Below are positions 47,373 through 55,928 of a stretch of 64,000 nucleotides of DNA, one piece after another. Position 1 is the first letter of the stretch; every line of letters starts with the position of its first letter. The notes below the pieces were generated by a model that saw nothing but the letters and a program-made list of their open reading frames with translations, was not told the DNA's origin and did no database searches. The translations under genes were made by a program, and so were the position numbers. The stretch is from positions 1,178,001 to 1,242,000 of the forward strand of contig NZ_CP051201.1 in the NCBI RefSeq assembly GCF_024181285.1, written 5' to 3'. This stretch comes from Treponema sp. OMZ 790 (lineage in GTDB: Bacteria > Spirochaetota > Spirochaetia > Treponematales > Treponemataceae).

Positions 47373-50295
47373 TGTTTTCGGAACTCTCCCCCTCATTTAT
47401 CGTTTTTATCCTTTTAGGAGGATGGGGCGGAATATAAACTCCTTCCTCCGGTTCAACTTCTTCTTCGACGAAGGGCTCATCAACCAAATCTACCGTCTTT
47501 GCCTGAAGCTCCGTTTCGTTATCAAGCCTTATGGCTATAACCTTTGAAACGCCCGATTCTTCCATGGTAACGCCCAGCATGGCATTTGCACCTAAAACCG
47601 TTTTTTTGTTGTGTGTAATGACAATGTACTGACTAACATTTGCAAACTCACGGAGTGTTGTAACAAAACGGGTAACGTTTTGCTCGTCAAGAGCTGCATC
47701 AATTTCATCGAGAAGACAGAACGGAGACGGCTTTACCATATAGGTTGCAAATAAAAGGGCTACGGCTGTCATGGACTTTTCACCGCCCGATAGAAGGCTT
47801 ATATTTTCAAGCTTTTTACCCGGCGGCTGAGCAAAAATTTCTATTCCCGATTCAAGCACATTTTTCGGATCAGTTAAGCGTATTTCGGCCCTTCCTCCGC
47901 CGAAAAGCCGTCTAAACATATTATGAAAATTCTTTTTAATTTTATTGTAAGTTTCCAAGAATAGTTCAGTAGATTCAGCTGTAATTTCATCGGTAATTCT
48001 CTGCAAATCTGCGCGGGCCTTATCAAGATCACTTATCTGCTTATTTAAGAATTCGTAACGCTCTTTAACATTCTCAAATTCTTCAGGCGCCATAAAGTTA
48101 ACCCTGCCCAAAGAATCAAGTTTTTGCTTAATTACTGAAAGGCTGTCTCTTAGTTCACTTACCGACGCAGTGAGAGTAAACATTCTCTCTTCAAATTCCA
48201 TGAGCTCTCTGGAATGTTTTTCCCTGAAATTTTCCTTTGTATTACGGATATCGGCTTCAATCCCGGCAAGGTCCAAGTGGAATTTTTCCAAAAGAGAATT
48301 TGCCTTTGAAAGCTCGGCAGTAAGTTTATCGATTTTTCCTCTCTTACTTGCAAGGTCTGAGTTTTTTACCGAAATTTCGTTTTCAAGTTTTTCAAGTTCG
48401 GCACTTATTTTTCTTCCTTCGTATTCCAAAGAATTTATCTCGCCTTCAAGCTCAGAAATATCTTCTTCCGTTTGTTTTAGCTGTTTTTCTTCGGCAAAAA
48501 ATTCGTTTTCAAGATCGTGTAGAATTTTTTGTTCGGAAGAAAGCTGACGCTCCAAAAGTTTAACCTGATCTTCGGCGTTTTTTGCCTGAGCATCCACTCT
48601 GGCTCTGTTTACACGCAAATCTTCAAGAGTTTTGCGGTAATCATTTATCTTAATGGAAAGTTCGTTATTTTCTTCTATCAGTGCCGCAATTTTATTACGG
48701 TTATTTTCGATAGATTGCCTATTTTCCAAAATAGCGGTATCGACGGATCTTTTTTTGGTAATAATACCTTCGGGAGCTAAAAATTCGTCTATAAAACCGG
48801 CCGAAGATTTTTTATATTTTTCAAGTGAATTTTGAATTTCATTGCTTATGGTTAAAAGCGATGAAAAACTTTGAACTGCATTGTCTGCAAATTTTTTAAC
48901 ATCGGCCTCCGAATGATTATCTATCGAAGCGAAGTCCGAAAACAATTCTTTTCTTCCCGTAATCAAAACTTTTAATCGGTTTAAAGTCTCATCCAGTTCT
49001 TTTTCGGCCTCCAATCTGTTTGTAGAAGAATAACCTGCAGATCTTAAATTTTTATCAAGTTCGGTAACGATATCTTCGGTTATGGATTTTAACTCAAGTT
49101 CCATATCCGCCCTCATATCGTCAAACCGTCTTATATCGTCTTCAAGCCTTTTTATTTCTTCCTTATTTGAAGTAATCTTATGGCTTGCCAAATCTATGTT
49201 TTTTTCAAATTCTTCGGCATTTTTTTCGATTGCGGTAACCTGTTTTTTAAATTCGAAAACATCCGCATTTTTTTCGGAAATATCGTCTTCAAGGTTTTCA
49301 ATATTTTCCTTTGTCGAAGAAGTCTTTGCTTCAAGCTGATTTAACTTTAGTTTAAGTTCGGAACGGCGTTTATTGTAAATTTGGACTTGCTCCTGCTTAC
49401 CCTTTTGTTCGATGGCCAGATTTAGTACTTTGGTACGGTAAGCATTAAACTTTTCTTCCATTTCGTTTACAATATCCATATTTTCCGAAAGGATTCCGTG
49501 AATACCGTCAATTTGTTCCTGTATGGAGTTTCTTTTTTCGGATGCATCTTGTAAACTTTGTTTTTTTGCGGCAAGACCGTCTACAAAACTTTTTAAACGT
49601 AAAAGCTGAATATCTCTTTCGTGTTCAAAAACGGCTTCTTTAAGTTCACGGTACTTAATCGTCTGCTCGGATTGGACTTTTAAGGTATCATAGGATCTGC
49701 GGACTTCGGCTAAAGCAGCTTCAATCTGTTTCATGTTTTCTTGGGTTTTTTCGAGTTTTCGCTCAGCATCCTGCCTCTTTACCTTAAATTTGGTTATACC
49801 GGCCGCCTCCTCAAAAAGATACCGCCTTTCTTCAGGTTTACTCGAAAGAATTTGGTCGATTTTTCCCTGCTCCATAACGGAATAAGCCGCCTTCCCTACT
49901 CCCGTATCCCAAAAAAGCTCTCGAATCTCGCGAAGTTTTGCCGGCTGATTATTGATAAAATATTCACTTTCACCGGATCTATAAAGCCGTCTTTTTATGG
50001 CTATTTCGCTTAATTCCAAATTCAAAAGGCCCTTTTCATTGCTTATCATCAAGGTTACTTCCGCAACATTGAGCTGATTACGTTTTTCGGTACCGTTAAA
50101 TATAACGTCTTCCATTTTATCGGCTCTTAAGGTACGGGAAGATTGTTCTCCGAGTACCCATTTTACGGCATCTACTACATTACTTTTTCCGCATCCGTTA
50201 GGGCCTAAAAGGGCGGTTATACCATCTGCAAATTCAATTTTTACTCTATCGGGAAAGGACTTAAATCCGAAAATTTCAAGACTTTTAAGAAACAT
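47353..50295 (-). CDS. smc: chromosome segregation protein SMC, short form without a recognisable hinge
   Basis: SMC is the ATPase of bacterial condensin. The N-terminal head has the Walker A at residues 31-38 (GPNGCGKS) within FADGITALLGPN, and KWVLGEQSSRTLRADKMEDVIFNGT. The C-terminal head has LLSGGEKSMTAVALLFA and CLLDEIDAALDEQN. Between them are two long coiled coils. Bacterial SMC is normally near 1150-1190 residues with a glycine-rich hinge of ~150 residues. Here the total is 980, and the middle (~residues 385-510) shows no hinge motif, only a short segment with LRSAGYSSTNRLE and SAGFIDEFLAPEG. ATG 50295 is preceded by AAAGGATG. Confidence 0.93.
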   Translation of the reverse strand: MFLKSLEIFGFKSFPDRVKIEFADGITALLGPNGCGKSNVVDAVKWVLGEQSSRTLRADKMEDVIFNGTEKRNQLNVAEVTLMISNEKGLLNLELSEIAIKRRLYRSGESEYFINNQPAKLREIRELFWDTGVGKAAYSVMEQGKIDQILSSKPEERRYLFEEAAGITKFKVKRQDAERKLEKTQENMKQIEAALAEVRRSYDTLKVQSEQTIKYRELKEAVFEHERDIQLLRLKSFVDGLAAKKQSLQDASEKRNSIQEQIDGIHGILSENMDIVNEMEEKFNAYRTKVLNLAIEQKGKQEQVQIYNKRRSELKLKLNQLEAKTSSTKENIENLEDDISEKNADVFEFKKQVTAIEKNAEEFEKNIDLASHKITSNKEEIKRLEDDIRRFDDMRADMELELKSITEDIVTELDKNLRSAGYSSTNRLEAEKELDETLNRLKVLITGRKELFSDFASIDNHSEADVKKFADNAVQSFSSLLTISNEIQNSLEKYKKSSAGFIDEFLAPEGIITKKRSVDTAILENRQSIENNRNKIAALIEENNELSIKINDYRKTLEDLRVNRARVDAQAKNAEDQVKLLERQLSSEQKILHDLENEFFAEEKQLKQTEEDISELEGEINSLEYEGRKISAELEKLENEISVKNSDLASKRGKIDKLTAELSKANSLLEKFHLDLAGIEADIRNTKENFREKHSRELMEFEERMFTLTASVSELRDSLSVIKQKLDSLGRVNFMAPEEFENVKERYEFLNKQISDLDKARADLQRITDEITAESTELFLETYNKIKKNFHNMFRRLFGGGRAEIRLTDPKNVLESGIEIFAQPPGKKLENISLLSGGEKSMTAVALLFATYMVKPSPFCLLDEIDAALDEQNVTRFVTTLREFANVSQYIVITHNKKTVLGANAMLGVTMEESGVSKVIAIRLDNETELQAKTVDLVDEPFVEEEVEPEEGVYIPPHPPKRIKTINEGESSENNDKLQD

Positions 50296-50330
50296 AACCC
50301 GAACATCCTTTTATCATATACATATAAGAG

Positions 50331-50359
50331 ATTATACAATTTATTCGCTTGTTTGTCAT
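50331..50359 (-). promoter_or_regulatory. promoter of the smc operon
   Basis: ATGACA (50359-50354), 17 bp, TATAAT (50336-50331) on the minus strand. Confidence 0.75.
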
Positions 50360-50413
50360 TAGGAATTGAAAAGTTTTTAAGAGATAGAATACTTTTTCCG
50401 ATAAGAAGATATT

Positions 50414-51034
50414 ATGAAAGTATTGATTTTTGACAGAAAAATAGAAACACTAGCCTTTTTGTGTGAACACTTGGAAAATCATGGAATTATAACGGTTGCC
50501 GCAGAAAACGGCAGTAAATTCATGTGTAATTATCTGGACAAAAGACTTGATGCCATCATAGCAGCAAAACAAGAACTAACCCACTACGGCCTAAACAGTA
50601 TCGAATTACTCAAAAAAATATCCAAAGATATTACGGTTTGCACTTATGCTCATTCAGCTTATCACCACATAAAAAACATAAACATAATAAGTTCGTCTCA
50701 TACGCCTAAAAATATAAAAGCAAACGAAAAAATACTCGAAATTATCCTTTCAAAGTGCAAAAAAAGAGCTGATCTTAATAAAGACTATATTTACAGTTTA
50801 CCTAAAAAATCGGGGATATTATTAAAACATCTGATAATAAACAAAAAAAACGGGTTAAGCGATGCAGATATAAGAATCATATTTTGGGGAGATGAAAAAT
50901 TGTCAAGACAAAACAGCATCTATAACCATGTTTATAATTTAAAAAAATCCCTAAAAAAAAGTTTTAACAATCGATACACTATTTTAAAAACAAATAAGCG
51001 CTACAGGTTAATAAGGCTAAAAAAAGAGGCTTAA
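50414..51034 (+). CDS. OmpR-type regulator with a degenerate receiver domain
   Basis: The N-terminal ~115 residues follow the receiver fold (MKVLIFDRKIETLAFLCEHL, HGIITVAAENG, LDAIIAAK). The acidic pair after strand 1 is reduced to one Asp. The position of the phosphorylated Asp at the end of strand 3 reads AAK, so classical phosphorylation is unlikely. The C-terminal ~95 residues are a winged helix of OmpR/PhoB type (LSDADIRIIFWGDEKLSRQNSIYNHVYNLKKSLK, YTILKTNKRYRLIR). It faces the chemotaxis operon and shares a bidirectional terminator with it. No histidine kinase is adjacent. Confidence 0.8.
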   Translation: MKVLIFDRKIETLAFLCEHLENHGIITVAAENGSKFMCNYLDKRLDAIIAAKQELTHYGLNSIELLKKISKDITVCTYAHSAYHHIKNINIISSSHTPKNIKANEKILEIILSKCKKRADLNKDYIYSLPKKSGILLKHLIINKKNGLSDADIRIIFWGDEKLSRQNSIYNHVYNLKKSLKKSFNNRYTILKTNKRYRLIRLKKEA

Positions 51035-51058
51035 CCCATCATAGTCAAGCCTCGTTTT
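51018..51058. terminator. bidirectional terminator between the OmpR-type gene and cheY
   Basis: GAGGCTT (51026-51032) pairs with AAGCCTC (51047-51053). TTTT follows on the plus strand and a run of seven T on the minus strand, so it can end both convergent units. Confidence 0.75.
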
Positions 51059-51065
51059 ACATAAT

Positions 51066-51506
51066 TTAGGAAATACCTAAAACGCCTGCAACACGCTCCA
51101 AAACCTTTTTGCGGTCAAGCGGTTTTACGATATAGTTCTTTGCTCCGAGTAAAAGAGCTTTTTTTACAAGTTCTTCCTTACCTAAAGCACTTATCATAAC
51201 TATCTTGGCATTTTTATCGAATGCCATAATCTGCTCTAAAGCAGTTAAACCGTCCATTTTAGGCATTGTAATATCCATTGTTACAAGGTCAACATTAGGA
51301 CATAATTGCTTATATTTTTCAACGCCCTCAAATCCGTCTACAGCCGTAGCAATAACTTCATAGCCTTCACTATTCAATATCTGCCCGATCTGCTTTGTAA
51401 CAAATATAGAATCATCAACAACCAAAATCTTATAAGGTGTTCCATCCGGTTTTTTTCCTTCAGGTGCCCTCTCGTTAATATTGGGAAAGTCCTGTTTTGA
51501 TATCAT
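51066..51506 (-). CDS. cheY: chemotaxis response regulator CheY
   Basis: This single-domain receiver is phosphorylated by CheA and signals to the flagellar motor. The acidic pocket is Asp 31-Asp 32 (KILVVDDSIF), the phosphoacceptor Asp 78 (LVTMDITMPKMDG), the switch Ser in VMISALG and the conserved Lys in NYIVKPLD. About 25 extra residues precede strand 1 compared with enterobacterial CheY. It is the last gene of cheA-cheW-cheX-cheY, the order known from T. pallidum. AAAGGAG precedes the ATG. Confidence 0.95.
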   Translation of the reverse strand: MISKQDFPNINERAPEGKKPDGTPYKILVVDDSIFVTKQIGQILNSEGYEVIATAVDGFEGVEKYKQLCPNVDLVTMDITMPKMDGLTALEQIMAFDKNAKIVMISALGKEELVKKALLLGAKNYIVKPLDRKKVLERVAGVLGIS

Positions 51507-51527
51507 AATAAAACTCCTTTAATTTTC

Positions 51528-51992
51528 TTATACTCGATCACGAATTGCAACGTTGATTTCTACTTTACCTTGAGGAGCAGTCATCGGAACAATTAGGGCT
51601 TCAATATCGTTATTGGATATCTTCATGTTATCGCCTGTAAACAAAGCCGGCGGAGTTAAGTCAAACTTAAAGCCGAGATCATGAAGCTTTGTTACAGCCT
51701 GTGCCGTGATAAGATTAGCCAACTCAGTAATTGTTGCACGGGCAAGCTCATCAAATTCTGCCAACTCTTCGTTATTCATTGCAGAAGCAATTTTCAACGC
51801 AGTTTCTAAAGTCATATCAAATATGACACGGCCTTCTACATCTCCTGCAAGACCGACAATGGCAGCTACACCCATAACCGGCATACATGTCGATTTTAGG
51901 TACAAATCACCGCGTTTTATATCATCACCTAAAACTTGTGACAAGATATTGTACGCAGCTTCGCTAAACGGATTAATATACTCTACGCGCAT
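51528..51992 (-). CDS. cheX: CheY-phosphate phosphatase CheX
   Basis: CheX removes phosphate from CheY-P, replacing CheZ in spirochetes. The 154-residue protein starts YINPFSEAAYNILSQVLGDD and has the catalytic ExxN motif in ATITELANLITAQAV, with GLAGDVEGRVIFDM before it. Shine-Dalgarno AAGGAG precedes ATG 51992. It lies between cheW and cheY. Confidence 0.94.
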   Translation of the reverse strand: MRVEYINPFSEAAYNILSQVLGDDIKRGDLYLKSTCMPVMGVAAIVGLAGDVEGRVIFDMTLETALKIASAMNNEELAEFDELARATITELANLITAQAVTKLHDLGFKFDLTPPALFTGDNMKISNNDIEALIVPMTAPQGKVEINVAIRDRV

Positions 51993-52016
51993 TTATTTCT
52001 CCTTATCCTTTTATAT

Positions 52017-53363
52017 TTATTCTTTTGTAAAAATTACAATATCACCGGCACTGTTCCTAAGCCATCCGTCCTGTTTAGGCATAGCTTCATTATGTCCTAA
52101 AATTATAAGCCCGGAATCCTTTAGTTTTTCTCTAAATTCTTCGATTAAAGTTCGTTGTACATTAGGATTTAAGAAAGAAAGAACATCTCTTGCCACAATT
52201 ATATCCATATCGGGAACTGCATTTTGATGAGTACAATCATGATACTCAAAAAGAATCATATCTTTTATCTCTTTTGAAAATGTAAGATTACCCGAAGCCG
52301 TTTTTGTAATATATTGCTCATACATTCCTGAAGCAATATCATCCGGTATTGCAAGCATGGGAGCATTTGAAATAGCCAACAAATCCGAATCATTTGCATA
52401 AATCTTTATATGTGCACGAGGATAACGCATTCTTAAAAGAACGGCAAGACTGTAAGCCTCATATCCCGGTCCGCATCCTATACACCAAACGTTTATTACC
52501 GGAGAAGTATTTTCCGGAAGAATTTTATAATAGGCGTTTATATAAGCCTCGCTCCAAAAACGTTTTGTAAAAGGAGATAAGAAAGAAGATAAAAATTCTC
52601 CGGCATCTTTTTCGGATTGAATTTGCAAATTTCCGGAAGGCCGCAGGTCTTTCCATTCCATATATCTGTCCTTAATCCAATTTTCATTGATCGCAGAAAT
52701 ATAGAATTTACCCATAGCCGACAAGGTATCCCCGATAAATTTTATATCCAAATTTTCAGAAGATTGATTGGCCTGCATTTTAACAGGCTCTTTTATCACA
52801 CTTGCAGTAACAGGCGGAAGGTCTTCTTTTACCTCTTCTTTTTGTTGACGTGAAGCAAAAATCTTATCGACATCAAGAAGAATGTATAAGCGTCCGCCGT
52901 TTTCGACAACACCATGAATATATTTAATATTTATGTCGCCGAAAATAGGATGCGGAGGCTGAATGGAACTGCTTGAAACTCCTACTACCTTATCAATAAA
53001 ATCGACAACAACACCAAAAGTCTGATCCTGCACATTGATTATTACCATACTTTCGGGTTGATTCTTTTTGCGGGCCGGTACCGGAATATTAAAGAAAATA
53101 CGCAGGTCAATTATCGGTATAATATCACCTCGCAAGTTATATACACCCAATACAAAGGGGGATGTATTAGGTACATAGGTAAAATTCCCCGCCTTTGCTA
53201 TTTCTTTGACACGCATAATATCTATTGCATAATCTTTACCGGCAAGGGAGAAAGTTACCATCTTAAAATCAACTACAATAACTTGTTCGTGAAGAGATTC
53301 CGCTTCACCGTTCCCTGTACCCGTATTTGTATTTACTCTTATTTCTTTTGTTTCTTCCATCAT
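52017..53363 (-). CDS. cheW: CheW fused to a CheR-like methyltransferase domain
   Basis: Residues ~25-170 are a complete CheW domain (VVDFKMVTFSLAGKDYAIDIMRVKEI, FVLGVYNLRGDIIPIIDLRIFF, GVVVDFIDKVVGVSS), the coupling protein of chemoreceptor arrays. After a linker (~170-205), residues ~210-448 resemble CheR, with VWCIGCGPGYEAYSLAVLLR as SAM-site motif I, KIYANDSDLLAISNA and DIIVARDVLSFLNPN. Motif I deviates from the usual GCSxGEEPYS, so methyltransferase activity is doubtful. A CheW-CheR-like protein is described in T. denticola as a structural part of its curved arrays. It follows cheA by 15 bp. Confidence 0.93.
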   Translation of the reverse strand: MMEETKEIRVNTNTGTGNGEAESLHEQVIVVDFKMVTFSLAGKDYAIDIMRVKEIAKAGNFTYVPNTSPFVLGVYNLRGDIIPIIDLRIFFNIPVPARKKNQPESMVIINVQDQTFGVVVDFIDKVVGVSSSSIQPPHPIFGDINIKYIHGVVENGGRLYILLDVDKIFASRQQKEEVKEDLPPVTASVIKEPVKMQANQSSENLDIKFIGDTLSAMGKFYISAINENWIKDRYMEWKDLRPSGNLQIQSEKDAGEFLSSFLSPFTKRFWSEAYINAYYKILPENTSPVINVWCIGCGPGYEAYSLAVLLRMRYPRAHIKIYANDSDLLAISNAPMLAIPDDIASGMYEQYITKTASGNLTFSKEIKDMILFEYHDCTHQNAVPDMDIIVARDVLSFLNPNVQRTLIEEFREKLKDSGLIILGHNEAMPKQDGWLRNSAGDIVIFTKE

Positions 53364-53378
53364 GATACTTTCCTCAAC

Positions 53379-55796
53379 CTACCAAATTGAAGCCTCTCGG
53401 CGCTCTCTAGCCTGCATTTCCTGTTTTAATCCCAGTTCAAGCAATTGTGCAACATCTATAATCAACGAAACCGAGCCGTCGCCCAAAATAGAAGCACCGG
53501 CAATTCCGGGAGAATTGGTAAACTGATCCTTTAAAGGTTTTATTACAACAGATTCCTCCCCTATCAAACTGTCTACCATGAGACCTACTTTTTTCTCTTC
53601 GGTTCCGACTACAACTATGTAATTATATCCGTCATCATCGGTTTCTGCCGATGTAATGCCGAATAGGCGGTTAAGCCTTAAAAGACTGTACACCTCATCA
53701 CGGACATTGAAAACTTCATAATTATCAATACGGTTAATTTCGTCGGGCTTTACCCTGTGGCTTTCTATAACCGAAGTAATCGGAATGGAGTAAACTTCGT
53801 CCCCAACCCTTATCAAAAGTCCCTGTATAATTGCCAAGGTCAACGGCAGTTTTATAATAAATCTTGTTCCCACATTGGGTTCGGATTCTACCATTACGGT
53901 TCCGTTTAATTTTTCGATGTGAGTCTTTACTACATCAAGACCTACGCCTCGGCCGGACACACTCGAAATTGTTTTACTCGTCGAAAAACCGGGAGCAAAA
54001 ACCAATTGGAAGGCTTCAATATCCGTAAGATTTTTATTGGGATGCAAAATGCCTCTTTCAACGGCCTTTTGTTTTACTGCTTCAACGTCAATTCCATGAC
54101 CGTCATCTGCAACTTCAATAACAATCATGTTTCCTTCATTGCTTGCTTTAAGTAACAGTATACCTTGTTCGGATTTCCCTAAACTTTTTCTCACTTCAGG
54201 CGATTCAACACCGTGATCAAGCGAGTTCCGCACACAGTGCATTATGGGATCAAGCAAATCCTCGACAACCGATTTATCAAGCTCGGTGTCTTCACCTTCA
54301 ATCACAAGTTGAACGTTTTTATTTAAATCTCTCGACAAATCCCGAACTACGCGGGGAAAGCGGCTGAAAATCTGACTGATAGGAACCATTCGTATCTTCA
54401 TAACGCCTTCTTGAAGTTCTCCTGAGATACGGCCTAAATTTTGAGATGAAGATTTGAATTTTGTTACGGCTGCCTTCATTGAAGAATCAAAATCACCAAA
54501 GATCTCGATAAGCCCCGAATATTCGTTTAAAACATCTTGTTTTATAGAGTTGATATCGTAGCCCTGCTGAATTTTTTCAAGATAATCGGGAATCTTATCC
54601 AAAAGTTTTCTTGTTTTATCTTTGTAAACTGTGCTGGAATTCTGAAATTTATCGTAAAGTTCAGTAAATTCGATCGAGCTCTGGTTTAAAGAGGCCTTTG
54701 TTATAACCGTTTCACTTACCAGATTTAAAAGATAATCTATTCTGTTTGCATCTACACGTAAAATAGAACCTGAGGAAGAATGTCCGCTTCCTTGCGAGGC
54801 CGTTTGAGTCTGCTTTTTCTCGCTCTTTTCGACAGGTTTGGATAAGGCTTCGCCTGTTTCTACAGCTGCTTTTTCTTCTGTCTTTTCAGGAGCCTTTGTC
54901 ACAGGAGCACTTGCCTGAGATGAAGTTTCCGAAGCCGTTTGTACGGGAACGGGAGCTTTATGAGCTTCATTCTTAACCTCAAGTTTTTCGGCACTTGCAG
55001 AAAGAGTGACATCGCCTATAAAGGCTGCTTTTTCCAAAATATTTTTGTCCGTAGCCGAAGATAAAAAATAAATTACGGTTTCATGAAATTCATCTTCATA
55101 TAAAGCATCAAAATCGGGAACGGTTTTTAATACGCTTCCGTAGTCTTTTAAAGCGGCAAAAACCTGAATACCGCCTACCGAATTCATTAAATTCGATTCA
55201 TCGAATTTTACTATAACCGCGTATAATTCTTCGCCTTTTTGAATTGTTTCCGCCAATTCAAGAAGCTCATACTCCGAAAAATAATCTTTAACATCCAAAC
55301 TTGAAGCCGAAGCCTGCATTTTAGGTGCAGTCGCAGGCGGTGAAGAAGCAGGTATGGAAACCTTAGGAGCTGAAGACTTGCCGGCTTTTTTATCTGCTTT
55401 TTGCGGAATATAAGATCTCAATTGGTTTACAACGCCTGAAACATCATCAGAGTATATTGAACCTGAAGCTCTGGCATCCAGCATGAGCTTAATTATGTCT
55501 ATCGATTTTAGCAATAAATCGACAGTCTCTCCGGTTACCTTAACGGTACCGCTTCTGATCTCATCGAGAAGATCTTCCATTGCGTGCGTAAATTGAGACA
55601 ACTCGGTCATCTCGACCGTAGCGGAACCGCCTTTTAAAGTATGAGCAGCTCTAAATATCTCATCGACAGCATTACGGTCTTCAGGGTTTTGTTCTATAAC
55701 CAAAACATTACTTTCAAGTATTTCAACTTGTTGTTCTGCTTCGCTAAAAAAATCTTTTAACAGTTCTTCGTTATTGATGTCAAGATAATCACTCAT
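53379..55796 (-). CDS. cheA: chemotaxis histidine kinase CheA
   Basis: Domains in order: Hpt with phospho-His 52 (IFRAAHTLKGGSATVEM), a long P2/linker region rich in Ala, Ser and Lys (~140-340), P3 dimerisation, P4 kinase (LVIEGEDTELDKSVVEDLLDPIMHCVRNSLDHG, VIEVADDGHGID, VSGRGVGLDVVKTHIEKLNG) and P5 CheW-like (LLIRVGDEVYSIPITSVIES). The length of 805 residues is normal for spirochetes. There is no Shine-Dalgarno sequence before ATG 55796, and the -10 box of the promoter ends 6 bp upstream. Confidence 0.96.
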   Translation of the reverse strand: MSDYLDINNEELLKDFFSEAEQQVEILESNVLVIEQNPEDRNAVDEIFRAAHTLKGGSATVEMTELSQFTHAMEDLLDEIRSGTVKVTGETVDLLLKSIDIIKLMLDARASGSIYSDDVSGVVNQLRSYIPQKADKKAGKSSAPKVSIPASSPPATAPKMQASASSLDVKDYFSEYELLELAETIQKGEELYAVIVKFDESNLMNSVGGIQVFAALKDYGSVLKTVPDFDALYEDEFHETVIYFLSSATDKNILEKAAFIGDVTLSASAEKLEVKNEAHKAPVPVQTASETSSQASAPVTKAPEKTEEKAAVETGEALSKPVEKSEKKQTQTASQGSGHSSSGSILRVDANRIDYLLNLVSETVITKASLNQSSIEFTELYDKFQNSSTVYKDKTRKLLDKIPDYLEKIQQGYDINSIKQDVLNEYSGLIEIFGDFDSSMKAAVTKFKSSSQNLGRISGELQEGVMKIRMVPISQIFSRFPRVVRDLSRDLNKNVQLVIEGEDTELDKSVVEDLLDPIMHCVRNSLDHGVESPEVRKSLGKSEQGILLLKASNEGNMIVIEVADDGHGIDVEAVKQKAVERGILHPNKNLTDIEAFQLVFAPGFSTSKTISSVSGRGVGLDVVKTHIEKLNGTVMVESEPNVGTRFIIKLPLTLAIIQGLLIRVGDEVYSIPITSVIESHRVKPDEINRIDNYEVFNVRDEVYSLLRLNRLFGITSAETDDDGYNYIVVVGTEEKKVGLMVDSLIGEESVVIKPLKDQFTNSPGIAGASILGDGSVSLIIDVAQLLELGLKQEMQARERREASIW

Positions 55797-55802
55797 ACAT
55801 AT

Positions 55803-55830
55803 ATTCTATACTATTTATAATATTAGTCAA
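55803..55830 (-). promoter_or_regulatory. promoter of the che operon
   Basis: TTGACT (55830-55825), 16 bp, TAGAAT (55808-55803) on the minus strand. Only 6 bp separate the -10 box from ATG 55796, so the transcript is predicted leaderless. Confidence 0.65.
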
Positions 55831-55928
55831 GAAGAAAACCGTTTTTTTTCACTTTATTTTATTTACTAATGGCTTTTTTTTTAAAGTTAACTAGATTTTT
55901 TTTAATATTTATTGTAAAATACTAGAAT

